A DNA stretch of 64,000 nt from Adineta steineri (Eukaryota > Rotifera > Eurotatoria > Adinetida > Adinetidae): contig CAJNOI010000046.1 of the NCBI GenBank assembly GCA_905250115.1, positions 235,587 through 299,586 of the forward strand. The letters are read 5' to 3'. Positions 23,828-35,826 of this stretch are shown piece by piece (positions within the stretch are counted from its first letter, which is position 1; each line of letters starts with the position of its first letter). The position numbers were made by a program, and so were the translations under genes. A model generated the notes under the pieces. It saw nothing but the letters and a program-made list of their open reading frames with translations, had not been told where the DNA came from and made no database searches.

Positions 23828-26085
23828 TTACTGAAGAGTAGAAATTATATTTGTAAGTAATGTTTCAGGTAATAGAAATGAATCATCAATTGATATTCCA
23901 CTGTAAAAAATAAATTCATGTATATAATCTTTATATAAAGAATAAAATAATTATATTTTACCTTAATTCAAGATCATAATCATCCATATTATTAACAACT
24001 TCATCAAGTAACATAAAACAAATACTGTTATTATTTAGCGAACGAGAAACTAACGAATTTTTTACATGACCTTCACGTAAAAGATGTGCTAATTCATCTT
24101 TACTTGGTGTATACTAAAAAGAAAAAGATAGTTTATCTTTATTTTATTCTATTCTATCAAAACAAAATTTTGTCACATTTTAGTGAGATATAAAAACTCG
24201 TTATAATAGATATATCATACTAAAAACACTTGAAAAATAGTATGCACTGGAAAATTTTTAAAAAAATGGCGTGCTTTTACTTTTAGACTTTGGTTTCTAC
24301 ACTTCTATAACATTTAGATATATTTGTTCTTATCGAAAGTCAATAGAAAATGTGTCAGTATAATATTGTTCTATTTAGAATAAAAAGTGACGTATATTTT
24401 CGATATAAATTATAATAAGCAAGTAGTTTTTCTTTTCTATAAGACTTACTTTAAATAGATGACTATATTTCTTTTGAAATTGTTTTTGTTGATTTATTAT
24501 TTTGTTACCATTATTGTTATTATCATATTTACCGGGTATAATGTGACTAATAACAAATTTTGTTTGACTATGTATTGGTAAAGGCGCAGATATAAATACA
24601 GTGGTGCCAGTATTCTTTCGTTTTCGTCTATAATCAAAAATATAATTTTAAGATTATCATTTTCTTTTTTTTTAATAAAAACTAATTACTTTATACTGCC
24701 ACTATTTGTAATAGTTATTGTTGGAATAGGAGAACAAGCATTTGTTGTTAGTTCATCAGTTGTTTCTGATGGTAATATTGAAGTTGATGAGTATGTGGCC
24801 AAAGTCTATATAAGATGCATAATGAACATACGAGTAAGATAAGCCCGCGTGGCCTAATGGATTAAGGCATCGGACTCCTAATTTTATTTTAAAAAGAGTC
24901 ATCCGAAGAGTCCGGGTTCGAGTCCCGGCGCGGGTGTCCAAATATTTTGTTCTCTTCTCTACCTAATCTCTGTTCTTCTTGTCATTTTTTTCTATATTAC
25001 ATACGGAAACTATCATAGGAAACGTATAATAGAGGAAACAAAACGAATATTGACCTTTATAAAGAAAACTCTTCGCCCACATGGCTTAATGGATTAAGGC
25101 ATCGAACTCCTAGCCTTCAAAGTTGAACTAAGTCATCCGAAGAGTCGGTGTTCAATCCCTCGTGTGGGTGAAGAAAAAAAATCATATTTATCTTTTTTTT
25201 AAATCAAAACTGTTGATATTTCTCTCACAATTGAACATACCTCAGTTACAATAGAACATAAACTTGAACGAATAGTATCGTCAGTTGTATTAGGTGCATT
25301 AACTCGATCAAAATAAGTCTAATCAAAGAAAAAACTTAATTTTTCTAATTTAGAAAGTCAAATTTTACCATTTTATATTTATCTAGTAATAATTTCAATT
25401 CATTTTCTAACGGTTTATGTACAACTAAACGCATAAAATCAAGCCATTCAGCATCAGTAACTGTCCCTTTGGATGTTGATTGACGTTGTCTATAATCAAA
25501 AAGAAAATTGAACAAATCATAATAATAATATAATAGATCATTAATTTATTACTTAAGTAAATTTATTTGATTAGCATACGCTGCCGTATATGCTTTTTTA
25601 TGTTTTGTTTCTGATGGTGGTGGTGCTAATAATACTGATGAAGATCCTATTAATGTTTCAAGTATTTGTGGACGTTGACTATAAGGAAGAATCTAGGAAG
25701 AAACAAGAATTTGATAGATATAAACAAAATAGAAATGAATTAAATATTTTTATCTTACATATGTTATAGATTTATGTGGACAATCTTCTGATGATGATGA
25801 TAAACAACAATTATTCGATGATTTCTTTCGTTCACGTTGTTGATTAGAATTTAGAATTTTTTCTTCATCTGTCATCGTATTTGTTGCAGGCAAACATAAT
25901 GGAGGTGGTGGTAATTTTTTTGATCGAGATAATAAATTTGCAGATGATGAATTTGTTTCCATTTGAAGTAATTCAATTGTTATTATATTATTAATCCATC
26001 TACGATTATCGTTTAAAGTTTCTAAAAGAAAGCAACATGACATTATGAAAAAAAAATAAGATTTTTCTTCTTCTTCTATCATCAT
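23828..26085 (-). CDS. DNTTIP1: DNTTIP1-like subunit of the MiDAC histone deacetylase complex
   Basis: Eight exons: 26085-25759, 25692-25553, 25489-25369, 25318-25241, 24805-24690, 24627-24450, 24113-23962, 23900-23828; 394 residues. Two regions follow the DNTTIP1 plan. One is a helical N-terminal dimerisation-type segment (DFMRLVVHKPLENELKLLLD, then SSLCSIVTET). The other is a C-terminal DNA/nucleosome-binding-like region containing KKYSHLFKYTPSKDELAHLL, ICFMLLDEVVNNM and LLPETLLTNI, preceded by a basic KRKRK patch. In mammals DNTTIP1 scaffolds HDAC1/2 with MIDEAS. An alternative start is the ATG at 26043. Ser/Pro-rich linkers are longer than in the human protein. The intron between exons 4 and 5 (435 bp) contains the two tRNA-like units. 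It diverges from the PssA gene. Confidence 0.65.
24843..24936 (+). tRNA. tRNA-Arg(CCT) with a 20-nt intron
   Basis: Full cloverleaf on the plus strand. Acceptor arms GCCCGCG and CGCGGGT pair (one G-U), with discriminator G24936. The D-arm is TGGCCTAATGGATTAAGGCA. Anticodon stem TCGGA pairs with TCCGA perfectly. The anticodon loop is C-T-CCT-A-A. The T-arm CCGGG TTCGAGT CCCGG is perfect, and the internal promoter B-box GGTTCGAGTCC is intact. The 20-bp intron (24881-24900) sits in the canonical place, one base 3' of the anticodon. It decodes AGG. It lies antisense within an intron of the DNTTIP1-like gene. Confidence 0.92.
25075..25170 (+). pseudogene. Degenerate tRNA-Arg(CCT) copy with a 22-nt intron
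   Basis: Same layout and anticodon as the intact tRNA 139 bp upstream. The acceptor stem still pairs (GCCCACA with TGTGGGT, showing compensated changes). The anticodon stem has a mismatch (TCGAA against TCCGA), and the T-stem CGGTG/CCTCG has one mismatch and one wobble. The intron, 25113-25134, differs in sequence. Probably a tandem duplicate decaying, though the compensated acceptor stem leaves open a functional variant. Confidence 0.7.
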
Positions 26086-26551
26086 ACCATCGATGCTGCT
26101 GCTGCTGCTCCTGTCTTCAGAATAGAAGAAAATAGTAGTAGTAGTGTAAGAAAATATATAAATAGGATATGGTTCACGATTGGTTCGCTAGATGGTGCTA
26201 AAAAAATAATAAAATTTTTATAAAATATTTATTTTTAAAAAATAAAAAAGTAAAAAAGAATATGTTTTTTTATTAATTTAATTAAAAATATTCATAGTAA
26301 TATATTATTTGTTAATATGAACCAATCATTTCATAAATATAATCTCTCTATTATGAACGTTTATACAAAAAAAAGAAATTTATCAAGATTTACAATAATA
26401 TGAGTCAGTGGGAATATTCTTTTTGAAGAAAATATTAAATACTTAATTAATTTCTTTTTATTCTAACATAAAAAAAAATATTCGGATGAATGAATAATAT
26501 GATAATCAATGAAGTGTAACATTTTATGCTTATTTAGATTAATCAGTCGAA
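26086..26551. promoter_or_regulatory. Bidirectional promoter region, DNTTIP1-like / PssA
   Basis: 466 bp between divergent starts, very AT-rich. TATATAAATAGG at about 26155-26166 is TATA-like towards the PssA gene but about 390 bp upstream. TTATTTAG at about 26531-26538 just before the PssA start looks like an acceptor for a leader or a 5'UTR intron. A short GCTGCT repeat and TACTACTAC-type runs lie at 26092-26142. Nothing here is decisive. Confidence 0.35.
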
Positions 26552-27180
26552 ATGACGACCAGACAGGACGTAGATAAAAAACCTTCAACTTCATATAATG
26601 TCTTCCTAGATCAAGTAGATGTTTATGCACAAAAACTTCGTCGTGGCACGCCTAATGCTTTAACATTAGGAAACTTAACTTGTGGTCTATTCTCATTAAT
26701 TTTTGCCATAAATGGTCTTCACCGTTTTTCAGCAATATTTATTTTTATTGCTGCTGCATTTGATCTTTTTGATGGACGTGTTGCACGAGCACTAGGCATC
26801 ACATCAGATATAGGTGCACAATTAGATTCATTAGCTGACGTAGTTTCATTCGGTGTTGCACCAGCAATTCTAGCACATACAATACAAAATTGGTCATTTT
26901 TAATGGTCATTGCTTTTGTAAGCTTTCCGTAGGTTTTATTTTATATAAAAATAAAATAAAATAAATAATTGCATATTATCTATTTACTTTTAGTCTGGCT
27001 GGTGCTTGGCGTTTAGCTAGATTTAATGTTCATCCAACCCAAGGACATTTTATAGGTCTTCCAATTCCAGCAGCTGGTTTAGCTGTTGCCTTTCTAGCAT
27101 TCTTTTCATATGTCTCACCACTGATAATGATTGGTCTTGCATTGTTCATGATATCAAAAATTGAAGTTCCAAAACTATAA
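26552..27180 (+). CDS. pssA: Bacterial-type CDP-diacylglycerol-serine O-phosphatidyltransferase
   Basis: Two exons, 26552-26928 and 26994-27180; 187 residues. The CDP-alcohol phosphotransferase motif D-G-x2-A-R-x8-G-x3-D-x3-D is perfect: D74, G75, A78, R79, G88, D92, D96. Around it are PNALTLGNLTCGL before the motif, VVSFGVAPAILA after it, RLARFNV, and FIGLPIPAAG, typical of the small Bacillus-type PssA that makes phosphatidylserine from CDP-DAG and serine. Several membrane segments follow. Animals normally make PS by base exchange (PTDSS1/2), so this is a candidate transferred gene that has gained a 65-bp intron. The splice uses CC|GTAGGT. A better-looking GTAAGC at 26918 gives an immediate stop and is rejected. 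A CRLS1/PGS-type enzyme is the main alternative. Confidence 0.82.
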
Positions 27181-27614
27181 AAGAAAATTATTTTATTTTA
27201 TACTAGCATTTTTACATATCTAAATCTAGAGTATCTTTTTTTGTGTAATACACGATAAATAGAGTGTCAAACTTGTGCGTTCATTTAGTTTATTAAAAAT
27301 AAAATGACAAATGATTCTCGATGTTTTTTTTTTCGTTTTATTAAACTAGTAGAAAATAACCCTATAGGTCAAAAAACATTGTATACAACTAAAATGTATA
27401 GAAACAAAAGCGGAAGTTTTTTGTTTTGTTTGTAAGCGACTAAGAAAGACAGCAATGAAAAACACGGATAATAGAAAATGCACGTCTAAGAAAAATGTAT
27501 AAATATAGAAAATAAAGAGATAGATATGTAACTGAGTAGACTAATAAGCAGAAAACAAATCAGAAGCTGAAAATGTAAAAATAAGCGATATGTACAGCAT
27601 TATCTCTTTTTGTT
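27181..27614. other. Convergent 3' region
   Basis: 434 bp between the PssA and RTP-like stop codons. AT-rich with AATAAA-like elements near 27295-27302 (AAAAATAAAATG) for PssA. No gene seen. Confidence 0.4.
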
Positions 27615-28797
27615 CTATTGATAGCATCGATTATATTGACATGCTTCACATCGAGATTTATCATGTGGTGCACCCATGTTTCCTTGTCGTTGTTTATCAT
27701 TATAGCGTAAACGTTGAGGACGTTGAATATTATTTTGATGAACATTTTCACTTTGTAAATTTCCATCCTTAATCGTATCTGGAAAATAACGATTGAAAAT
27801 TGTTGCACGTAAGTCCTCCATTACTCGACAAACTTCTTCTGAAATAGCAAAAAAAAAATATTTTAATATATTAAAGTATTAGTAAAAGAAAAATTTTCGT
27901 TTTTAAATACTTACCCATATACCAAATAGCATCTTCTAGTACTCCACATTTACATTCTTCACAACCTTGTCTGTAAATTTTAAGTACAACAAAACCCTTT
28001 TCTTGTGGTCGGCTAACTACAAATGATATACGAGCACGCATTGATGTCCATACATGACGGCAATAGATATTTGAACATTGAAATTGAGCTTTTGCATTGT
28101 TAAGTACTTCGAAAACATAACCATCCCATGTGCGCGGATCACTTCCTGCTTCCTTTTCAGCTAAAAGATAATAATTGCACCATGGATATCTCAAACGAAC
28201 TGGAAAATGTATAAGACGAGCATGTTCACCGTGAAAAACCCACATTGTATTATCACAAAAATATTTTTTTTGATCATGTGGCACCTTGGCAACACGATCA
28301 ACTAAATAAAAATAAAAATATATTATCACAACGTCCTATAATTCATAACAAGAAAGTCAAAAAAAACCAAAAGCAATTGACTTACGAAGATCTTTATCTA
28401 CATACGCACCAAAATCTTTACTAATAGGATCTACATTTTGTGGTACAGAATTTGTAGATGGTTCAGGAATAACTGGTGTTGTGTTTTCTTTTAAATCTTC
28501 ATCTGCACATGCACCAAAATCTGTTGATGGCTCTTTTCCATCAATATTATCTGCTTGTGAACTACCACAACTTGAACTATTTTGATCAGAATCTTCAACA
28601 CCAGAATCAGTATCACTTGGTATTCGGTCACATTTAATCGATAGTTTTTCTTTGCATTCATTATCATTTGGTATTTCATTAACTTCATGTTCACAATTAG
28701 CAGATAATGAACGACGAAGTGCTGGTCGAGCCATTTTATCTACATTTGTATAACCTGCTGAAGAACTATGTTGACGTTTGAATAATGTGCCAGTCAT
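27615..28797 (-). CDS. 3CxxC zinc-finger protein, receptor-transporter (RTP)-like
   Basis: Three exons: 28797-28386, 28301-27915, 27838-27615; 340 residues. The first 135 residues are acidic, Ser/Asn-rich and apparently disordered. The rest matches the 3CxxC domain shared by RTP chaperones and ZAR1: an aromatic FEVLNNAKAQFQCS start, a first Cys pair spaced C-x4-C instead of C-x2-C, VWTSMRARISF, then KIYRQGCEECKCG, EEVCRVMEDL, and a terminal HDKSRCEACQYNRC. The terminal H...CEAC..x.x.C pattern is the RTP hallmark. RTPs help odorant and other receptors reach the membrane; ZAR-type relatives bind mRNA. No C-terminal membrane helix is seen, unlike classic RTPs, so the role may differ. Confidence 0.75.
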
Positions 28798-31070
28798 AGC
28801 TATTTGTTGCTATTGAAAATGAAAGACTATGTGTATTTTAATATCTAAAATATAAATGCATATTATAGAAAAAAAAAACCTTCAGGAAGTTTATGTAAGA
28901 AAAGATGTGCGACTATAGCGGAAGAAAAAAAACGAAAAATGATTGTATTGTGACGATGTAAAACTTTATTTTCTATGAAAAGAACAAAAACAAATAATAT
29001 ATGTGTATGAGTAATCGTATTAGGAAAGAAAAATTTACTTTTTTATCGGCTTTAAAACATTACAAAGAAAATTTTACCTTACCTGTCGAATAGATTTTAA
29101 ATGAATGAAAGCAAATGAATCAGAAGCAAAAAAAGAGAAGAAAGTGACAATCTCGGAAAAAACCCATCTCTAAGACAGGAAAGAAAATATTTTTCTCTTC
29201 GTTCTTGATCTTTCTCTGTCCAATATTATTACCTTTGTACTGTGGAATCTGTGATGACGTGGATATATGATGCAAGACTAAACTAGACATAGTTGACACT
29301 ATTTTTCGCTTACTCTTCTTCCTACTGCTGTTTGATTATGGTTGTTTGTGTCGCAAGATATATGCATATATATATACAAAGGAAGAAGAGAACGACAACT
29401 CTTTCATTGTTATTGCTCAATAACAAACAAATTCATTGGAAAAAAAAATTAGGTGTTCTCTTCCAAAATCTATTTTATTACGTATTATGTATTTGGAAAA
29501 TTCCCAGAGCTATGACGACATATGAAGTATGAATAATATCTTTATAAGAAACAATAAAAAAGATAAAAATCAAAATTGATAAACCAATAAAAGTTTCGAT
29601 ATTATTTTTTTTTCTTTCTCTGTTTATTTTTTTGCATAGATAAATATTCCAATACTTTCTTATAGAAAGAACGAGACAACCGATTATAATTCACGATACG
29701 CTCGAATAATTCTTAATATTCTTTTTTTTGTATAAAATTTATGACTTATCGTATCAATACCACGTCATATATTACCACTGCCTAAGATGTGATTCATATA
29801 TATTAACACTATATCAAAAGCTAGAAAGTTCTCTATGTAATATGAGAAATAGTGATTGAGAAAGACAAATAATAAAATTCCCTGTATGAAAATCACTCAA
29901 AGTAATACATTTAAATCTGTTATAAAAAGAAAAGACTAACAGAATATTTTTCATATACAATCTTTATTAATATATAAATCATTATTTAGATGCTTAATAA
30001 TGATATTTAATTTTACTAAATGAACTTTATCACCATCAAACTTGTTTTATTTCGTATCGTTGGGAAAATAAATACTTAATGAAGAGTCTTCTATATGATT
30101 TTTTACTTAATATTATCAATGAAGAGAATAAAAATATTCTTGCTGACGTGGACAGTACAATTCTTAATGATGATAATCACTTGTCTTATTGCGTCGTTTT
30201 TTATAACTCTTCTCAGAAAAAGATGTCGGTAATACGAAATTTCGTAGACGATACTTTTTTTATTAAAATGCTATATTCATTTTGCATAATCTGAGTTGCT
30301 CCGTCCAAATGTTACGATGATTAAATTTATCTCTTACATAAATTATCCTATTTTTATTTTTACTTAATAATATATTATGAATGGATTTGGTGGGAATAAA
30401 AATACATTACTTGAATCATCATTATTCATATTATAATGTAATGGTAAAGAAATATCTGTAAAATAAAGATGTCACTCATCGAATCTGTTAGTAAAACTTA
30501 AACTATCACCAAAGTTAGACTGAACTATACACATTTTATATCCATAAATATACTTCATTTCTTACTTTATTATTTGCTTCACTTACCGTTCTGATCGAAC
30601 GAATGAAGTAAAAATTACGAAATCTATAAAGGGTATAAAAATGCTGGTGGGTTTTTATTTCAACAGCCACTATGACTAATTCTCTCGGTAGTACAGAGAT
30701 GGGCAACTCCAACTCCGGAGTTGGAGTTGAAATCGTAGACAACGGAGTTGGAGTTGGAGTGGAGTTGTGAAAAACTAGATAGAGTTGGAGTGGAGTTGGA
30801 GTTGAGCCTTAAAAAAATCGATGGAGTTGGAGTGGAGTTGTGAGAAACGAGATGGAGTTGGAGTGGAGTTGGAGTTGCTTACCCCCGGAGTTGCCCATCT
30901 CTGCGGTAGTAGTAGGAAAAAACCTAACACCTATAATCGACACTAGGTTTTTTTCAAGCCATTTTATTACAAAAAAAATGCAATAACATTTTACACATAG
31001 AATACTTTTTTTCAGTTATTTATAAACATGAAAAATACTAAAATAAATCGCATATATTTTATATATTTAT
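28798..31070. other. Intergenic region holding a MITE
   Basis: About 2.3 kb without a credible gene. Open frames at 29293-29532 and 30079-30294 lack any feature. The only structured sequence is the MITE at 30694-30903 (separate entry). Confidence 0.45.
30694..30903. mobile_element. hAT-type MITE with (GGAGTT)n core
   Basis: 210 bp bounded by a perfect 17-bp terminal inverted repeat, CAGAGATGGGCAACTCC and its reverse complement. Both flanks carry the same 8 bp, CGGTAGTA (30686-30693 and 30904-30911), as expected for hAT insertion. CAGAG-type ends are also hAT-like. The inside has a dozen or more GGAGTT/GGAGTG hexamers, including repeated GATGGAGTTGGAGTGGAGTT blocks, and no coding capacity. 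Perfect ends and target duplication suggest a recent insertion. Confidence 0.9.
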
Positions 31071-32323
31071 TCATATTTGACTAGATGATGCTCGTTTAAT
31101 GATTGTATATCGTGTACAACATACAAGACACACAACAATAATAATAAATGTAATTAATATAAAATAAGTAATAAATATAGATGCAATTGTACATAAAACA
31201 ACGGATTTATCACACCAAACATCAGGAGTTTCTAATGGTTGTTCAAATTGTATTGGATAACCGAGAGTAGATAACCAATAATGTCCTAAGAAAAACCATA
31301 TAATAAGAAATGATGTCATTAAACCATCAATAAATGCATGACCATCATTACGTTCTGATGGTGGTTCTTCATCATTTGATGCTTTTTGTTGTAAACGATA
31401 TTTATGCCAAATATTTTGAAGAAGTTTTGTTGTCCATACAATACCAGCAACAAATAAATAAATAGGTAAATGTGTTTGTTTTGGACAATCACTTAAATGA
31501 CTAACACCTAAATTAAAATAATTATTAAAATCAAATATTATTTTTTTGTTCCATATACCAATACTCATCATTGTAATAGGAAGAATAAGAAGAAGACCAA
31601 GAAAAACTGTTGCTACTTCTATATAACGAAAGAAAAGAAATAGTTTATTATAAATTTAAAGTAGAAAAAAATTAGTTTTACTTGTTTGTATAAGTACAAG
31701 TACAGTTTTCTTAGCAAATTCTAATAATGATTCACAATCAGTATACTCTTCAACTAAACGTGATCGTAAACTTCCGTAATGTGGTGTATCTTTATGAAAA
31801 TCAATACTCCATTTAGATACTTGTGATTCATGCTAAATGAAAATAATTATAAAAGAAAAAACGATTATTTCTATTTTTATACTCTAGTAGTTGATGGATT
31901 TCTTGATGGATCCCAGTATAATATAGAACCAACTGATTGTCGTTCTGCAACACTTTGACGTAAAGTATTTCCAGTCGTCGAATTAAATGATGATGCTCGA
32001 CTACGTTTTCTATCATTTGTTGAATCTTTTGTTTTTAAAAAATGTATTGACAAATCAGCTAATGCTGATGATGTTGATGCTCGAGCATTTAATGGTGATA
32101 TTGATATTGCTGTTCCTGTTGTTGTTGTTGTTGTTGATGATGGTGGTGATGATGATGGAATATATGATAATCGTCTACACATTGTATTTCGACGATTTGT
32201 AAATGATGCTGCATGTCGTTTTAATTCCAATTGTGAACATACAATACTTTCAAATGTTAATGAATTTTTTCCATTTGTTGGTGAATTTGACGTCATTGTA
32301 TTTACTAAATGAGCATTTGACAT
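31071..32323 (-). CDS. TMEM272-like multi-pass membrane protein
   Basis: Three exons: 32323-31883, 31832-31682, 31618-31071; 379 residues. The N-terminal 150 residues are Ser/Thr/Asn-rich with a TTTTTT run and look cytosolic and disordered. Four hydrophobic segments follow: VATVFLGLLLILPITMM, LPIYLFVAGIVWTTKLL, GLMTSFLIIWFFLGHYWLS, and a long one near VLCTIASIFITYFILITF. The motifs CPKQTHLPIYLFVAGIV, a FFLGHYW segment and a conserved WCDKSVVLC turn are the layout of TMEM272-like proteins, which are widespread in invertebrates and of unknown function. The call is by pattern. Confidence 0.62.
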
Positions 32324-35300
32324 GGTACCACGACAGGTAGTTCAAATATAGAATAATAATATTTGAAAAATGAGTATTATCACTTCAGGGAACGTTAATC
32401 AATGAAAAACGGCAATCATGGCAGATGCTAAGTGTATACGTCAACTGAAAAGAAATAACACAATAAAAATGACGTCTTTTTCTTTATTTTGATTTATAAC
32501 AAATCATATAAATTAATATGAGAAAACGTGAATATTTCTTCTATATTCAATACATATTATTTATTAATAATTAATTAATAGAGAAAATGATAAATCACGA
32601 TTTCTTTTTTCTTTGTTATCGCTATTAGAATTATTTTTTTATTGTTTGAGAAAAATGACTATACTAATAATTAACATATCTATTTACTAATGATAAAATA
32701 ATTGCGACTCATAATTTTTGTAGACAATTGACAAGAAAATCATGAAACTCTCAAAAAACTACTACCATCTGTGCAAATTTGTTTTAGTAAAAAAAAAAGA
32801 TTTTCATATTTACTCAATAAACGATGTTGCTAAGATTAAAATACTGGAAACGATGTATTATCAATGAAAAACATGATTTGTAAGCCTTGTTTTATTAGGA
32901 ATATGTTGTGTTAAGCAGTTCATGTCATAAGAATTTTTTGTTTTTATATCTCCTCGCTTTTTTTTCTATTCATGCATTCGCTTATATAGACGGTTCTTAC
33001 TAATACGATAAATTTTTCTATTTATCTGATAATTTCGTCATCGAGGGTCACTCAATCTCACTATAATTACTTTACTATTCTAGTTTATTATCTAGCGTAA
33101 TTTCCTACGGAAATTCAGCTGTGTCTCTATCTTATATACTACAACTGAATATGCACTTTTATTCTTCTTTGTCTGATATTAGTTATTATTATATAAAATC
33201 ATTAGTTGAAAGTATATTTCAATACTTACAGTACCTAAATTCTTGCTATTACAATAGATTCAATCACTAAATACTATGATAATTGAGAAAGAAAAGCTTT
33301 AGATTAAACTAGCAGGTAAGTAAGTAGTACAATGAGAACAGTTTTCACAATTCTATATATGTGAATAAACTAAATGAGAGATTAAATTTCAGAAAGATGC
33401 ATTTATATTAATCATATGTCTATTTATTTAATACAAAAGCTCATTTTCTACTTTTCTAATTACTCTATTTATCATATGGAATTAATAAATCTCGACAAAC
33501 AATTATCAAAAATAAAAACGGATAATGTTTGATCTTTATTTAATATAGCAAAATAATAATACTTACAAGAAAATATAGTTGAGTGTTTCTTTTTATTCTT
33601 TCTTATGAAGAATAAGATTAAAGTACATGCAGTATCATTCTAACTAACACATCTTTTCTTTCTTATTACTAATATATTATTTATAGTCTGTATTATTATG
33701 AACAAGAGTTGTTTTGATATTTTCTATCTGTTAAGAACTTGTCGTAATATGATATACAGGAAGATGAATTTTTCCTGTTCTTTTTTCTCGAGAAAATCTC
33801 GTTTTTTTATTATAGGAGAGTCGAGTATGAAAGAGCCGGATATCCTTTAGAACTAAAGAGGAGAAATCTATCAATGAAAATCTCTTTAAATACAAGAAAA
33901 GAATGATTATTTGTTCATTTACTTGTATTTTATTATCAAGGGTATCATATGAGAAATGAATCTGCAATCACGTAAACAATACAAGCATACTTGAACTTGT
34001 TGTACCTCGTAATAACAACAACATGTACTTGTTTTAATAACTGACATAAGATCCTTAAATAATTGATTAATGTCAGAATTGAAAAATCTTATCAAGGGAT
34101 CAGATCAAATGTTAATATTTGTAAAATATTTAATTGATTCATTACAAAAAAAAAGGAAAAGATTGTTTTATACTATTATGATTCATTTATCGACTAAGTT
34201 TTAAAGAAAGTTGAATGTCAAAAGAACTACATTGGCAAACAACAATATTAAGCAAAGTCAAATGCCCAAAAGCGTTCTATTCTTTTTAATAAAATTCAAT
34301 ATTTTTTACAAAAGGAAGTCATGTCATTTATTACCGAAAGAAATTTTCTACTGAATGAACTATAGAATGACTTGCACTAGTATTATTAATCCTGTTTCGT
34401 AAAATAATAGTAAAAGTTCAGATATTCTAGTAAATTTTTAATCCACATTTGCAATGTGTAACAATATGTATCTTCGGTTAAGATATATACATTACTATGT
34501 TCTTTTTTTCCCGTACACCTGTCGCTTAATAAGGATATTTATAAGAAAAAATGAAGTATAAACTGACTTGAGTCAAGACGCACACGGTAATCGAATTGTT
34601 CCCGTTAGATGTTAAGAGATTTGAAACCAAATAAATTATGTACTGCATATATGCCTATTTAATTTGACAGCATCACGACAAAACAAATAACAGATCACAC
34701 TATATAGACAAGTGTTATAAATTTTAAAAAAAAGAGACAAAAAACAGAAGTGTTACATCAATGTGTTCATTCACAATCATCAAGTAACATTATCATACAT
34801 GATTAATGATATAAACTGCATGTAAATATTCTCTTTTAATTATCGACGTTGTTATAAACAAAAGATAATACAGTATTATACGATGAAATGTTCTTGAATT
34901 TGAAAAGTTCTGTGTCAAATTGTATTTCTACTTGCTACCAACGTCAATGACGTTGATAGAGTATTAGTAATAAATGGTATTGGAATAGGAAGTATATACG
35001 ATAAGATGACACAAAGAAATTGAAGAAAAATCCAACTATATGTGACGTGTTAAGGTAAAATCAGTCTAGCAAAACGAAAGGTAAATACGTATATAAAGAG
35101 TAAAATCAGTAAATATTTTCATTTCACTCTTCTGAAACGAACAAGACATCATAAATGGTAAGTTAACAATTTATTTCTCAATTATATATATATTTTTCAT
35201 ATTGAAATTCTCCCGGTCATAACTCATAGTATTAATAGATTATAAAATTAATAATTAAAACTAATTATATATAGAGAATATTTATAAAAGACATACTAAT

Positions 35301-35826
35301 CAATAAATTTATATATGATTAGTATCCATATAATTAATCAATAAATGAACAATAGTGCATAAAAGAAAGAAAATTTGCACAATCTATCGATTGATATTAT
35401 ATTTTTACTTTCGTTGGTCATTTATACACACCAGTGGTGAGGAAGAACAAAATCTCGATGATCGTAAATGATGATTCATTTCAATGTTGTAATACTTACT
35501 ACTATCGTAAATTAATTACAATGTGTACCTATTGACTTATGATTTTTATATACATAAATTCTATAAGAATTCTACTCTATCAATTAACATATATCTATAG
35601 ATTGCGAGTTGTCTAATTCGATTTCGAATATAAATGAACTTTCAACTGCTCGATGTTACTTCGAAAATAAATCAACAAATTACAATTAAATCTTCACCAA
35701 GACTTAGGAAGAGAAATAGATTTTATTTTATTTATCTTATATACATATATATTAAATCACGTACACTAAAAGAAAAGATAAGAAAGAATGCATGTTATAT
35801 TATATTTTCATTTGTAGCTTTTTAGT
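32324..35826. other. Long gene-free stretch
   Basis: 3.5 kb of AT-rich DNA with no gene I can support; an open frame at 33731-33967 (-) has no features. Near the right end, ATG|GTAAGT at 35155-35163 is a strong donor and CTTTTTAG ending at 35824 a good acceptor. A 5'UTR intron of the glutathione synthetase gene is therefore possible. Confidence 0.4.

Noticed and set aside
26918..26928. GTAAGC as the donor of the PssA intron
   Set aside because: Joining it to the acceptor at 26993 gives an early stop; the GT at 26929 restores the conserved RLARFNV reading.
32067..32155. GTTGTTGTT / GATGATGAT runs as a microsatellite locus
   Set aside because: They are the Thr and Ser/Ala codon runs of the TMEM272-like N-terminus, not a separate repeat feature.
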